A stretch of 64,000 nt of DNA from Chitinophagales bacterium. Lineage in GTDB: Bacteria > Bacteroidota > Bacteroidia > Chitinophagales > LD1. Positions 1 through 8,878 of the stretch are shown piece after piece. Where the stretch lies: the NCBI GenBank assembly GCA_016786765.1, contig JAEUUZ010000059.1, positions 124,001-188,000 on the forward strand. Reading direction: 5' to 3'. A model generated the notes under the pieces. That model searched no databases. It had not been told where the DNA came from and saw nothing but the letters and a program-made list of their open reading frames with translations. Every line of letters begins with the position of its first letter. Within the stretch, counting starts at the first letter, position 1. The translations under genes were made by a program, and so were the position numbers.

Positions 1-252
1 GTCTCTAAAGGTAACTGTCCTGTTGTTACTGTCGGACAAGTTTACTTCACCAACAAAACCGAAAAATTTATTGTCGGTGCTCCTGTATACAAAAGCCCTT
101 TCGGTTTTTTCACCTACATTAAATTTTAAATGCAAATCAATTTCGTTATCAAATTGTGAAATACAATCGAAATCAATAGAGGTCTGCTCTTGTTTTTTAC
201 ATGAGGTAAATAGTACAATTAGACCTACAAAAATAAGATGAATACTTTTCAT
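1..252 (-). CDS. Lipoprotein, 3' part cut by window edge
   Basis: An open frame starts with ATG at 252 and runs off the left edge without a stop, so only 84 N-terminal codons are seen. The product begins MKSIHLIF, has a hydrophobic stretch, then a lipobox-like FTSC and a lysine-rich segment, as in Bacteroidota lipoproteins. The rest (phrases such as NEIDLHLKFNVGEKTERAF) suggests a beta-rich periplasmic domain; I recognise no family. It lies 32 bp downstream of dps on the same strand. It is not visibly related to the two lipoproteins at 772-1702. Confidence 0.7.
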   Translation of the reverse strand, partial: MKSIHLIFVGLIVLFTSCKKQEQTSIDFDCISQFDNEIDLHLKFNVGEKTERAFVYRSTDNKFFGFVGEVNLSDSNNRTVTFRD

Positions 253-284
253 TTTGGGTTTTAAAAGTTGGCGGGCGAATGCAA

Positions 285-761
285 TTATTTCTGCAAGAAA
301 GCAGAGTACATCCACACTAATTTTTCTTGTGCACGGATATAATCGCTCATTAAGGCATTTGTTCCTTCATCGCCTGCATCACCCGATAACGTTAGCAATT
401 CGCGTTGCAATGCAATAACAATTTTGAAGGAATGTAATATATCTTCCACCGCTTTCTTTCCATCGGTTACTTTACCGGCTTCAGTGATTTTGGCTACTTT
501 CTTATAATCGGAATATTTGTGATTTGGGGAATGCCCAAGGGTGAGAATACGCTCCGCTACTTCATCTATCTTCAACACTAAATCGTTGTAGAGCTCTTCA
601 AATTTCAAATGCAGTTCAAAGAATTTTTCACCTTTAATATTCCAGTGATACCCACGTGTATTCTGATAAAAAAGGGAATAGTTGGCTAACAACACATTCA
701 ATTTTTCTGCTAATTTTTTGGATTTAGCACTGTCTAATCCGATGGCGTTAAGGTTTTTCAT
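285..761 (-). CDS. dps: Dps-family ferritin-like DNA-protection protein
   Basis: A 158-aa four-helix-bundle protein of the Dps family, which oxidises and stores iron with peroxide and shields DNA during starvation or oxidative stress. The ferroxidase residues are visible: His39 in the YHWNIKG motif, His51 in FFELH, and Asp66/Glu70 in IDEVAERI, with the expected spacing. The length fits the family. I chose ATG 761 (MKNLNAIGL) because the frame can be extended upstream only with sequence unlike Dps, which would run into the next gene's end at 772. It is last or next to last in a minus-strand group with three lipoprotein genes. Confidence 0.93.
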   Translation of the reverse strand: MKNLNAIGLDSAKSKKLAEKLNVLLANYSLFYQNTRGYHWNIKGEKFFELHLKFEELYNDLVLKIDEVAERILTLGHSPNHKYSDYKKVAKITEAGKVTDGKKAVEDILHSFKIVIALQRELLTLSGDAGDEGTNALMSDYIRAQEKLVWMYSAFLQK

Positions 762-771
762 ATTAATTGTT

Positions 772-1257
772 TTATGGAATTTTGTTGCCAATATAGGTAC
801 ATGTTGTAGAACCTCCCCATTTCGTATACATTGCAGAGTAAAGATATCGAACGACATTATTACTCGTATCAAAATCTATAGCTTTTGAGGGTGGACTTAT
901 AATATCTCCTTCTAGTCTAAAACTGTTTTTATTTCCGCTTAATGGGTAAAATAAATAACCCTGACAATTAATTTTGTCACCAGATAAATTGTCTTTAACA
1001 AATTCAAAAGTTACTAATGGGCTATTGACAACAGAATCCCAATAAGAGTCTTTAAAGTTTCCTGTACTATCCATCCAAACATTGTGCTTGTAGTAATGTG
1101 TGTAGCAACTATATTTTCCAACAATAGCATCTCGAAAATCGATAGTATCTTTAGGCGTATTGTTGTTTGAATTATTGTTGTTTACAATTTCCTTCTTCTT
1201 GCATGAACTTATGATCATCAACAATGCTGTCATTAACAAAAAAATCGTTCTAATCAT
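772..1257 (-). CDS. Lipoprotein, paralogue of the next gene
   Basis: Predicted 161-aa lipoprotein starting MIRTIFLL, with lipobox ISSC followed by KKKE and an Asn-rich linker (NNNNSNNN). The mature part begins DAIVGKYSCYTHYY and ends with a YIGNKIP strand. The neighbour at 1274-1702 shows the same order of motifs (GDYKCNRRY near the start, YIGEKIQ at the end), so the two are tandem paralogues. ATG 1257 is chosen because it sits directly before the signal peptide; the longer frame would overlap the neighbour. Function unknown. The conserved ends suggest a small beta-sandwich or lipocalin-like domain, which is only a guess. Confidence 0.75.
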   Translation of the reverse strand: MIRTIFLLMTALLMIISSCKKKEIVNNNNSNNNTPKDTIDFRDAIVGKYSCYTHYYKHNVWMDSTGNFKDSYWDSVVNSPLVTFEFVKDNLSGDKINCQGYLFYPLSGNKNSFRLEGDIISPPSKAIDFDTSNNVVRYLYSAMYTKWGGSTTCTYIGNKIP

Positions 1258-1273
1258 TTTACTATTGTTTTCA

Positions 1274-1702
1274 TTATTGAATTTTCTCTCCAATATACGT
1301 TTTTGACTCTGAGGAGAATTTGGTAGCAGAAATAGAATACACGTATTGAATTTTTTTGTGCGACTTATCGAAGGTGATGGATCGTACCGGTCCTCCGGGA
1401 TATTCACCAACTACATAGAATTCCGTGAGTCGCGAATCGGTGGGGTAGAATTCAACATTATCTATTCTTATCCTATCACTAGCGCCTCCTTTTTCAATAT
1501 GTACGGTATTGTAAACGGAATAAATAGTAGTATCGCTGCTGCTGCTATTCCAATGCCCTGTACTATCCGGCCCGTTGAAGTTACTTGTATATCTTCTATT
1601 GCATTTATAATCGCCAATAATTTGGTTACGGGTATATTCTTTGCAGCCGGTTAAAGCATATACAATTAAAATCGTAAGGAGCAAAATGGGGGCTTTTTTC
1701 AT
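1274..1702 (-). CDS. Lipoprotein, tandem paralogue
   Basis: A 142-aa lipoprotein with signal peptide MKKAPILLLTILIVYALTGC (lipobox LTGC). It shares with the next gene downstream (16 bp away) an opening I-x-G-x-Y-x-C motif, a middle F-Y-P segment, a FDxSxxxxxYxYS motif and the terminal YIGxKI. Export and lipid anchoring are read from the sequence; the duplication is inferred from motif order. No function can be assigned. The divergent intergenic space to parE is 158 bp and must hold promoters in both directions, but I could not identify a convincing element. Confidence 0.78.
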   Translation of the reverse strand: MKKAPILLLTILIVYALTGCKEYTRNQIIGDYKCNRRYTSNFNGPDSTGHWNSSSSDTTIYSVYNTVHIEKGGASDRIRIDNVEFYPTDSRLTEFYVVGEYPGGPVRSITFDKSHKKIQYVYSISATKFSSESKTYIGEKIQ

Positions 1703-1860
1703 AATGGAGTAAGTTTCGCTACCGAAAATACACTAAATGCGCCTAAAATTATATGACTTTAGTCTGAATTGTCTTCTTTTCTCTCCATTGTGGATTACTA
1801 TTTCTGCCAAATTCATTTTGCTAATTAATTTAGCATCGAATTTCGATAAACGAGAAAAAG

Positions 1861-3747
1861 ATGGCAAAAGAACGGGAAAAGATAGAGGTGGAATACAATG
1901 AGGACAATATACGGTCGCTCGATTGGAAAGAACACATGCGTATTCGTCCGGGGATGTACATCGGTAAAACCGGTGATGGTTCTTCGGTAGATGATGGAAT
2001 TTATATTCTCCTTAAAGAGGTAGTAGATAATACAATAGATGAGTATGTGATGGGCTACGGTAACAAAGTAGAAATCACCGTTACTCGTGAAAAAGTTACC
2101 GTACGCGATTATGGTCGCGGTATTCCATTAGGGAAAGTAATCGATTGTGTGTCGCAGATCAATACCGGTGGAAAATACGATTCTAAAGCCTTCAAAAAAT
2201 CGGTGGGTTTGAACGGGGTGGGTACCAAAGCGGTGAATGCGCTTTCTGCCTACTTTAAAGTATATGCCGTTCGGGAAGGCGAAATGAAATGCGCTGAATT
2301 CGAACGTGGCGAATTGGTGAAGGATCATAAAGTGGTGAAAACAGACGAGAAGAACGGTACGTATGTAGAGTTCATTCCCGATACCACCATTTTCAAAAAC
2401 TATCACTTCATTAATGATTATGTGGAGCAGATGGTGATGAACTACACCTATCTGAACACAGGCTTGGCGTTTCATTTCAACGGACAACGATTCATTTCGC
2501 AAAAAGGATTACACGATTTATTGTCGCGCAAAAAAGCCGTTGAAAACTTGCGTTACCCCATCATTCACTTAGTAAGCGATGATATTGAAATTGCATTGAG
2601 TCACAGTAACCAATACGGTGAAGAATACTATTCGTTTGTGAACGGACAGTATACTGTGCAAGGCGGAACACACTTACAAGCATTTCGCGAAGGGATTGTG
2701 AAAGTGGTACGTGAGTTCTACAAAAAAGATTACGACACAGTCGATATTCGAGAAGCCATTGTAGCTGCCATTTCCATTCGTATTCAAGAGCCGGTGTTTG
2801 AATCGCAAACCAAAACAAAACTCGGAACCGAGAAATTGTTGGGCGAAGAGAAAACCATGAAAGCCTTTATTTATGAGTTTTTGAAGCAGCATCTCGATAA
2901 TTACTTGCACAAAAATGCGGAAACGGCTGATGCGTTGTTGAAACGAATTTTGCAATCGGAGCGGGAACGAAAAGAGATTGCAGGGATTAAAAAGCTGGCG
3001 AATGAACGTGCGAAGAAGGCGAACATTCACAACAAAAAATTACGCGATTGCAAACAGCATTTAGGCGATTTGAAATACGAACATCGTTTGCGTACCACCT
3101 TGTTTATCACCGAGGGAGATTCTGCAAGTGGATCGATTACTAAGTCTAGAAACACTGACTTACAGGCCGTATTCAGTTTGCGCGGTAAGCCGTTGAACTG
3201 TCACGGACTCACGAAAAAAATTGTGTACGAAAACGAAGAGTTCAACTTGTTGCAACACGCGTTGAACATTGAAGATTCGGTAGATGAATTGCGCTACAAC
3301 AATATTGTTATTGCTACCGATGCCGATGTGGATGGTATGCACATTCGCTTATTGATTTTGACTTTCTTCATGCAGTTTTTTCCGGATGTGGTGCGTAACG
3401 GGCATGTGAAAATTTTGGAAACACCGTTGTTCCGGGTGCGAAACAAACAACGTACGGTGTATTGTTATTCGGAAACCGAAAAGCAGCAAGCCATTGCCTC
3501 ATTCAATAATAAATGCGAGATCACGCGTTTCAAAGGGTTGGGAGAAATTTCACCGGAAGAGTTTGGCGGATTTATTGGGGAAGATATTCGCTTGTCGCCC
3601 GTAATTATCAATGACGACAACGATTTGAAGAGCATCCTCGATTATTATATGGGAAAAAACACGCAAGAGCGTCAAGATTTCATCATCGACAATTTACGTA
3701 TCGAAAAAGACGATGCCGAGTTGGAAGTAGAAATGGAATTAGCATAA
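1861..3747 (+). CDS. parE: DNA topoisomerase IV subunit B (ParE type)
   Basis: A 628-aa ATPase subunit of a type IIA topoisomerase that decatenates daughter chromosomes. GHKL ATPase features: catalytic Glu53 and Asn57 in [21 protein letters not shown], and the [14 protein letters not shown] lid. A TOPRIM domain follows, with EGDSASGS near residue 415 and the metal-binding [10 protein letters not shown] near 487. The length (about 630 aa) and the partner gene 21 bp downstream, which is parC-like, support ParE rather than GyrB, which is usually a little longer in this phylum. Probably the first gene of an operon continuing through parC. Confidence 0.93.
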   Translation: MAKEREKIEVEYNEDNIRSLDWKEHMRIRPGMYIGKTGDGSSVDDGIYILLKEVVDNTIDEYVMGYGNKVEITVTREKVTVRDYGRGIPLGKVIDCVSQINTGGKYDSKAFKKSVGLNGVGTKAVNALSAYFKVYAVREGEMKCAEFERGELVKDHKVVKTDEKNGTYVEFIPDTTIFKNYHFINDYVEQMVMNYTYLNTGLAFHFNGQRFISQKGLHDLLSRKKAVENLRYPIIHLVSDDIEIALSHSNQYGEEYYSFVNGQYTVQGGTHLQAFREGIVKVVREFYKKDYDTVDIREAIVAAISIRIQEPVFESQTKTKLGTEKLLGEEKTMKAFIYEFLKQHLDNYLHKNAETADALLKRILQSERERKEIAGIKKLANERAKKANIHNKKLRDCKQHLGDLKYEHRLRTTLFITEGDSASGSITKSRNTDLQAVFSLRGKPLNCHGLTKKIVYENEEFNLLQHALNIEDSVDELRYNNIVIATDADVDGMHIRLLILTFFMQFFPDVVRNGHVKILETPLFRVRNKQRTVYCYSETEKQQAIASFNNKCEITRFKGLGEISPEEFGGFIGEDIRLSPVIINDDNDLKSILDYYMGKNTQERQDFIIDNLRIEKDDAELEVEMELA

Positions 3748-3768
3748 ACGAATTAGAAAATAGAGCAA

Positions 3769-6369
3769 ATGGAGAATACGAATTTACCCGAAGGCGGGGA
3801 TAACGAAGCAAAGGTGATACATGTAGATGGCATGTTCAAAAATTGGTTTTTGGACTATGCATCGTATGTTATTCTAGAGCGAGCGGTGCCGGCTATTGAA
3901 GATGGCTTGAAACCTGTGCAGCGAAGGATTTTGCATGCATTGTATCAAATGGATGATGGTCGTTTTCATAAAGTAGCGAACGTTATCGGACAAACCATGC
4001 AGTATCACCCGCACGGGGATGCCAGTATTGGCGATGCATTGGTGAACATTGGACAGAAAGAATTGATGTTCGATACTCAAGGTAACTGGGGCGATGTACG
4101 CACAGGCGATAGCGCTGCTGCTCCGCGTTACATTGAGGTGCGTTTGTCGAAATTCGCTAAAGACGTGGCCTTCAACCCCGATACCACTACTTGGCAATTG
4201 AGTTATGACGGACGGAAGAAAGAACCCGTTGTGTTGCCTATGAAATTTCCGTTGTTGTTGTTTCATGGTACCGATGGTATTGCCGTAGGGCTTTCAACGA
4301 AAGTAATGCCGCATAACTTTGTGGAGATTTTGAAAGGCTCCATGGATATTCTCAAAGGCAAGAAACCTAAGCTGTATCCCGATTTCCCGACTGGTGGCTT
4401 GGTAGATGTGAGCGAATACAACAGCGGTGCACGTGGTGGTAAAATCAAAGTAAGAGCGAAGATTGAAATCGTTGATAAAAAGAATTTATCGATTCGGGAG
4501 ATACCTTTTGGAACAACCACTTCATCGTTGATTGATTCGATCTTGAAAGCCAATGATAAAGGCAAAATCAAGATTAAGAAAGTAACGGATAGTACAGCTA
4601 AGGATGTCGATATTCAAATTGAATTGTTGCCGGGAACCGATCCGGATGTGACCATTGATGCTTTGTATGCCTTTACGGATTGTCAGTATTCCATTTCTCC
4701 CAATGCTTGTGTGATTGTTGGCGATAAACCAATTTTCACAACCGTAGATGAGATGTTGCGTATTTCAACGGAGAATACAAAAGAGTTATTACGACAAGAG
4801 TTGTTGATTAAGCAGAGCGACTTAAACGAAAAATGGCATTTCTCTTCCCTCGAAAAAATATTTATTGAGAAGCGCATCTACCGCGACATTGAAGAAGCGG
4901 AAACCTGGGAGGCTGTAATCTCTAAGATTGATAAAGGTTTGACGCCTTATAAGAAATTGTTCAAACGCGTTATCACCCAAGAAGATATTGTTCGATTAAC
5001 GGAAATCAAAATCAAACGTATTTCGAAATTCGATGCCTTTAAAGCTGATGAAGAAATTAGAGGCATTGAAGAAGGCTTGAAGCAAGTGGCTTTCGATTTG
5101 GAAAACTTGGTGGAATATGCCATCAATTATTTCGAAACGTTGTTGAAGAAATACGGTAAAGGTCGCGAGCGAAGAACGGAAATTAAAGGCTTTGAAACCA
5201 TTGAAGTAAAACAAGTAGTAGCCAACAACACTAAGTTGTATGCCAATAGAGCCGAAGGTTTCATTGGAAGCGGTTTGAAAAAAGACGAGTTCATTTGCGA
5301 GTGTGCAGATATCGATGATATTATTGCCTTTACGCGTTCCGGCAAAATGATGGTGGTGAAAGTTGGCGATAAGAAGTTTATCGGCAAAGACATCATCCAC
5401 ATTGCGGTTTGGAATAAGAGCGATGAGCGTACAACCTACAATTATGTGTATTACGATGGCGCTTCGAAACGTACTTATGCAAAGCGTTTCAACGTTTCCG
5501 GTGTAACCCGCGATAAGGAATACGATTTGGCACAAGGTACAGCCGGTTCAAAAGTGTTGTATTTCACGGCTAACCAAAATGCAGAAACGGAAATTGTGAA
5601 AGTGCAATTGCACCCGAATTCTTCTGCTCGTATCAAAGAGTTTGAATTCGACTTTGCTGCCTTGGATATTAAAGGTCGTCAGTCGATGGGAAATATTCTC
5701 ACCAAATTCCCGGTACGCAAAATTGAGTTGAAAGAGAAAGGTTCATCTTCTATTGGAGGTTTGAAATTGTGGTTCGATAAGAAATTCGGACGTTTGGCTT
5801 CCGAAGAGAAAGAATTGTATTTGGGAGAATTCAACACTGGTGATCGTATTTTAGTGGCTTACAAAGATGGTAATGTGGAGTTAACGAACTTCGAACAGAC
5901 CAATAAATATGAGCCGGACGATATGTTGTACATCGGCAAGTTCGATCCTCAAAAGCCATATAATGCGGTATATTTTGATGGAGCTTCTAAAAACTATTAC
6001 GTGAAGCGCTTTTTAGTGGAGTTGAAAACGGAGCGCAATAAAGTACCTATTGTCACTGAACACAAAGATTCAAAGTTGGCCATTTTCTCCGATGCAAAAG
6101 AGGCATTTGTGAAATTCCATTTCTTAAAGGGAAAGGAAAAAGAGAAGTTAGAAACCGAAGTGAACTTATCGGAAATGATTGATGTAAAAGGATGGAAGGC
6201 TCTAGGGAATAGACTTTCGCAACATTTGGTGACCGGTAAGTTAGAAGAAGTGGTGAAGGTAGTTGAGCCGGAGGTTGTGGAGGAAACAAAGCCAACTACA
6301 ACCATTGAGTGGGATATTCAACCGAGCGAGATAGCCAAGAAAAAAGGTCAGCAGGGCGATTTATTTTAG
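3769..6369 (+). CDS. parC: DNA topoisomerase IV subunit A (ParC type)
   Basis: An 866-aa cleavage subunit partnered with the preceding parE product. The active-site tyrosine is Tyr121 in AAAPRYIEVRL. The quinolone-resistance region reads YHPHGDASIGDALV (residues 79-92). The winged-helix and tower regions are followed by a coiled-coil gate and a C-terminal beta-propeller-like half (repeats such as YYDGASKRTYAKRF and YFDGASKNYYVKRF near residues 560 and 740). The C-terminal tail is charged (VVKVVEPEVVEETKP). Length matches Bacteroidota ParC. It is in the same operon as parE. Confidence 0.93.
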   Translation: MENTNLPEGGDNEAKVIHVDGMFKNWFLDYASYVILERAVPAIEDGLKPVQRRILHALYQMDDGRFHKVANVIGQTMQYHPHGDASIGDALVNIGQKELMFDTQGNWGDVRTGDSAAAPRYIEVRLSKFAKDVAFNPDTTTWQLSYDGRKKEPVVLPMKFPLLLFHGTDGIAVGLSTKVMPHNFVEILKGSMDILKGKKPKLYPDFPTGGLVDVSEYNSGARGGKIKVRAKIEIVDKKNLSIREIPFGTTTSSLIDSILKANDKGKIKIKKVTDSTAKDVDIQIELLPGTDPDVTIDALYAFTDCQYSISPNACVIVGDKPIFTTVDEMLRISTENTKELLRQELLIKQSDLNEKWHFSSLEKIFIEKRIYRDIEEAETWEAVISKIDKGLTPYKKLFKRVITQEDIVRLTEIKIKRISKFDAFKADEEIRGIEEGLKQVAFDLENLVEYAINYFETLLKKYGKGRERRTEIKGFETIEVKQVVANNTKLYANRAEGFIGSGLKKDEFICECADIDDIIAFTRSGKMMVVKVGDKKFIGKDIIHIAVWNKSDERTTYNYVYYDGASKRTYAKRFNVSGVTRDKEYDLAQGTAGSKVLYFTANQNAETEIVKVQLHPNSSARIKEFEFDFAALDIKGRQSMGNILTKFPVRKIELKEKGSSSIGGLKLWFDKKFGRLASEEKELYLGEFNTGDRILVAYKDGNVELTNFEQTNKYEPDDMLYIGKFDPQKPYNAVYFDGASKNYYVKRFLVELKTERNKVPIVTEHKDSKLAIFSDAKEAFVKFHFLKGKEKEKLETEVNLSEMIDVKGWKALGNRLSQHLVTGKLEEVVKVVEPEVVEETKPTTTIEWDIQPSEIAKKKGQQGDLF

Positions 6370-6429
6370 GGGGAATAGCTGTTTTGGTCAAATATTTCTA
6401 TTTTGGAGTATCAAAACCAAGACCAAACC

Positions 6430-6648
6430 ATGCAATCACAAGACAAAGACATCTTCACCGAGAAGGTTGCCGCAGGAAAGCGGACGTATTTCATTGATTT
6501 GAAAGAGAAGCAGAATGGCGATCGTGTATTGAAAATTACAGAAAGCAGAAAAAATGAAGGCGAGTTCATTCGTTCGACTGTGATGATTTTTCAAGAAGAC
6601 TTTGAAAAATTCTTCACTGCGCTCGATCGCGTGAAAGCCGAGATGTAA
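6430..6648 (+). CDS. PUR-alpha-like (DUF3276) nucleic-acid-binding protein, short form
   Basis: A 72-aa protein made of one PUR-like repeat: KVAAGKRTYFIDLKEKQNGD, ITESRK, and FQEDFEKFFTALD. Family members bind single-stranded DNA or RNA and dimerise to build the Whirly-like fold. ATG 6430 is preferred over an in-frame TTG at 6403, which would add nine unconserved residues. It begins 60 bp after parC and ends one base before ruvX. A longer paralogue lies at 26843-27259. Confidence 0.83.
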   Translation: MQSQDKDIFTEKVAAGKRTYFIDLKEKQNGDRVLKITESRKNEGEFIRSTVMIFQEDFEKFFTALDRVKAEM

Positions 6649-6649
6649 G

Positions 6650-7075
6650 ATGGCAAGGATAATGGCATTTGATTATGGCAAAAAGCGTGTAGGCATTGCC
6701 GTTACCGACCCTTCACAGATTATTGCAACTGCACTCGATACTGTCGAGACTAAACTGATATTCCCTTTTATTTCGGCTTATGTAGCCAAAGAAAATGTTG
6801 AAGCCTTCGTGGTAGGTATGCCCTATAACTTTGGCCATCAAGAAAACGAGGTGATGAAGTTTGTGGTACAATTTATCAATGAATTGGGTAACAAATTTCC
6901 CACCATCCCAATTCACAAAATAGACGAGCGTTTTACATCAAAAATGGCAACTGCCGTTATTTTACAGAGCGGAGTGAATCGTAAAGATCGACAAAATAAA
7001 GCAACAGTAGATAAAGTAAGCGCTTCGATACTTTTGCAGTCGTATATGGAAATGCGCAGTAATAAACCTTTTTAA
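6650..7075 (+). CDS. ruvX: Putative Holliday-junction resolvase RuvX/YqgF
   Basis: A 141-aa RNase H-fold protein of the YqgF/RuvX family, implicated in pre-16S rRNA 5' maturation in some bacteria and in junction resolution by fold. Typical motifs: FDYGKKRVGIAVTD at the N-terminus with catalytic Asp8, VVGMPYNFG in the middle, IDERFTSK with the catalytic Glu, and a late Asp in ATVDKVSASILLQSYM. Start ATG 6650 lies one base after the previous stop, which implies translational coupling. Confidence 0.92.
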   Translation: MARIMAFDYGKKRVGIAVTDPSQIIATALDTVETKLIFPFISAYVAKENVEAFVVGMPYNFGHQENEVMKFVVQFINELGNKFPTIPIHKIDERFTSKMATAVILQSGVNRKDRQNKATVDKVSASILLQSYMEMRSNKPF

Positions 7076-7124
7076 GCAATTCCAATTCACTATATTCACA
7101 CCCGTAAAAAAGAACGATACTGAT

Positions 7125-7682
7125 ATGATATTTCCTATTGTGGCTTACGGAGATCCTGTTTTGCGAAAGAAAGGTGAAGAGATAACGAAAGACTATCCCG
7201 AGTTAAGCAAGTTGATTGATGATATGTTTGATACCATGCACAAATCGCGTGGTGTGGGTTTGGCGGCTCCGCAAATCGGCAAGGCTATTCGCTTGTTTAT
7301 TATCGATAGTCGTAAAATGTACGATGAAGGGGAAGAAGAAAAAGGCTTGGAAGAAGTATTTATCAATGCACAAATTATTGATGAAGAGGGAGAGGACTGG
7401 AGATTTGAAGAAGGTTGTTTGAGTATTCCAACCATTCGTGAAGATGTTAGTCGTCAGCCGAAAATTACGATTCAATATTACGATCGCAATTTCAAATTTC
7501 AAGAGCGTACTTTCGATGATTTAACAGCACGTGTTATTCAACACGAATATGATCATATAGAAGGCATTTTGTTCATCGACCATCTAAAACCATTGAAAAA
7601 GAGTTTGCTGAAAGGCAAGTTGGAAAAGATTTCCAAAGGTATGGTAGATGTGAACTACAAGATGAAGTTTCCTAAGAAATAA
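7125..7682 (+). CDS. def: Peptide deformylase
   Basis: A 185-aa metalloenzyme that removes the formyl group from the N-terminal Met of new proteins. All three family motifs are present: GVGLAAPQIG (residues 43-52), EGCLSIP with metal ligand Cys98, and QHEYDHIEG with ligands His140 and His144 and catalytic Glu141. Length is normal. The 3' end overlaps the convergent nhaA by 11 bp, with no separate terminator hairpin visible between them. Confidence 0.96.
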   Translation: MIFPIVAYGDPVLRKKGEEITKDYPELSKLIDDMFDTMHKSRGVGLAAPQIGKAIRLFIIDSRKMYDEGEEEKGLEEVFINAQIIDEEGEDWRFEEGCLSIPTIREDVSRQPKITIQYYDRNFKFQERTFDDLTARVIQHEYDHIEGILFIDHLKPLKKSLLKGKLEKISKGMVDVNYKMKFPKK

Positions 7683-8865
7683 GCGTTTCATCTTCTTTTG
7701 TTGATGTAAGCAAAAGCCACATAACGCCTGCAATTGATGAAATGCAGGACCCAATAACAATATACAATTTCGACTGAGCAATCAATGCATTGTCTGTGAA
7801 GGCTAATAGCGTAACAAAGATAGACATGGTGAAGCCAATACCACCCAACATCCCCATTCCTACTATTTGATTCCATGTTACCCTTTCCGGTAGTTTACCC
7901 CATTTCATTTTCACACTTAAGAAAGAGAATAGGAAAATACCAATGGTTTTGCCGAATATCAATCCTAGTATAATACCTAAAGCTAACGGGGAGCCAATTT
8001 CAGCAATATATTGTGGTTGAATATGAATGGCTGTGTTACAAAATGCAAAGAGAGGTAAAACAAAAAAATTGACAGGTCGTTCCAAGAAATGTGTAAGTAG
8101 TTGGAATGATGAATGTTCATTCTCTTCATCTAGCGGGATGAAAAATGCCAACACCACACCTGCAACTGTTGCATGCACACCGCTCATGGCTACTGTAATC
8201 CATAAAAACACTCCTACTATTAAATAGACCCAAAGTGTTTTGATCCCTGCTTTATTCAAAATGAAAAGCAATGCAAGAATGCCTGCTGCTGCTATTAATG
8301 CCGTGTAATTCAATTGTGCAGTATAGAATACGGCAATCACCAACACGGCTCCTAAATCATCAACTACGGCTAGTGTTGTAAGTAAAACAATTAAGTTTTT
8401 GTTCACGCGATGTTTAATCAATTGTAAAACAGCTAATGCAAAGGCAATATCCGTTGCCATTGGAATGGCCCATCCCGAAGCAGATGCTTTATTGAAATTG
8501 AATAACGCAAAAATAAGTGCGGGGAAAACCATACCTCCAATGGCAGCGGCAAAGGGCACAGCAGCAGTTTTAAAATCCGAAAGTGAACCAATCAGCAATT
8601 CGCGTTTAATTTCTAAACCCACTAGTAAAAAGAAGAAACTCATCAACACATCGTTGATGAAGGCTTCTGTAGTGAAATGTAGTCCTCCTATGTTAACCGT
8701 ATGGTGCCAAATGTTGGCAAAAGAATCACTCCACATCGAATTCGCCAACACTAAAGAAAGTATAGCGCTAGTGATAACAATATTACCCGATGCGGTTAAT
8801 GTTTGCGCAAACGATTGGAATTGTAGCTGGGTTAGAGAAAGGATTTTTTTAGTGGTTTTTCGCAT
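7672..8865 (-). CDS. nhaA: Na+/H+ antiporter NhaA
   Basis: A 397-aa inner-membrane antiporter that exports sodium in exchange for protons. It has about 12 hydrophobic segments and the key acidic pair Asp169/Asp170 in LAVVDDLGAVLVIAVF, corresponding to E. coli Asp163/164. Asp139 in PMATDIAFALAV matches E. coli Asp133, and LLVGLEIKRELLIGSL is also family-typical. It starts 13 bp after the PorE-like gene, so it may share that transcript. Its end overlaps def tail to tail. Confidence 0.95.
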   Translation of the reverse strand: MRKTTKKILSLTQLQFQSFAQTLTASGNIVITSAILSLVLANSMWSDSFANIWHHTVNIGGLHFTTEAFINDVLMSFFFLLVGLEIKRELLIGSLSDFKTAAVPFAAAIGGMVFPALIFALFNFNKASASGWAIPMATDIAFALAVLQLIKHRVNKNLIVLLTTLAVVDDLGAVLVIAVFYTAQLNYTALIAAAGILALLFILNKAGIKTLWVYLIVGVFLWITVAMSGVHATVAGVVLAFFIPLDEENEHSSFQLLTHFLERPVNFFVLPLFAFCNTAIHIQPQYIAEIGSPLALGIILGLIFGKTIGIFLFSFLSVKMKWGKLPERVTWNQIVGMGMLGGIGFTMSIFVTLLAFTDNALIAQSKLYIVIGSCISSIAGVMWLLLTSTKEDETLIS

Positions 8866-8878
8866 CGCAATCTAAAGC

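Noticed and set aside
6309-6497. A 62-aa frame across the end of parC and the small PUR-like gene
   Set aside because: It overlaps two well-supported genes and has no conserved motif.
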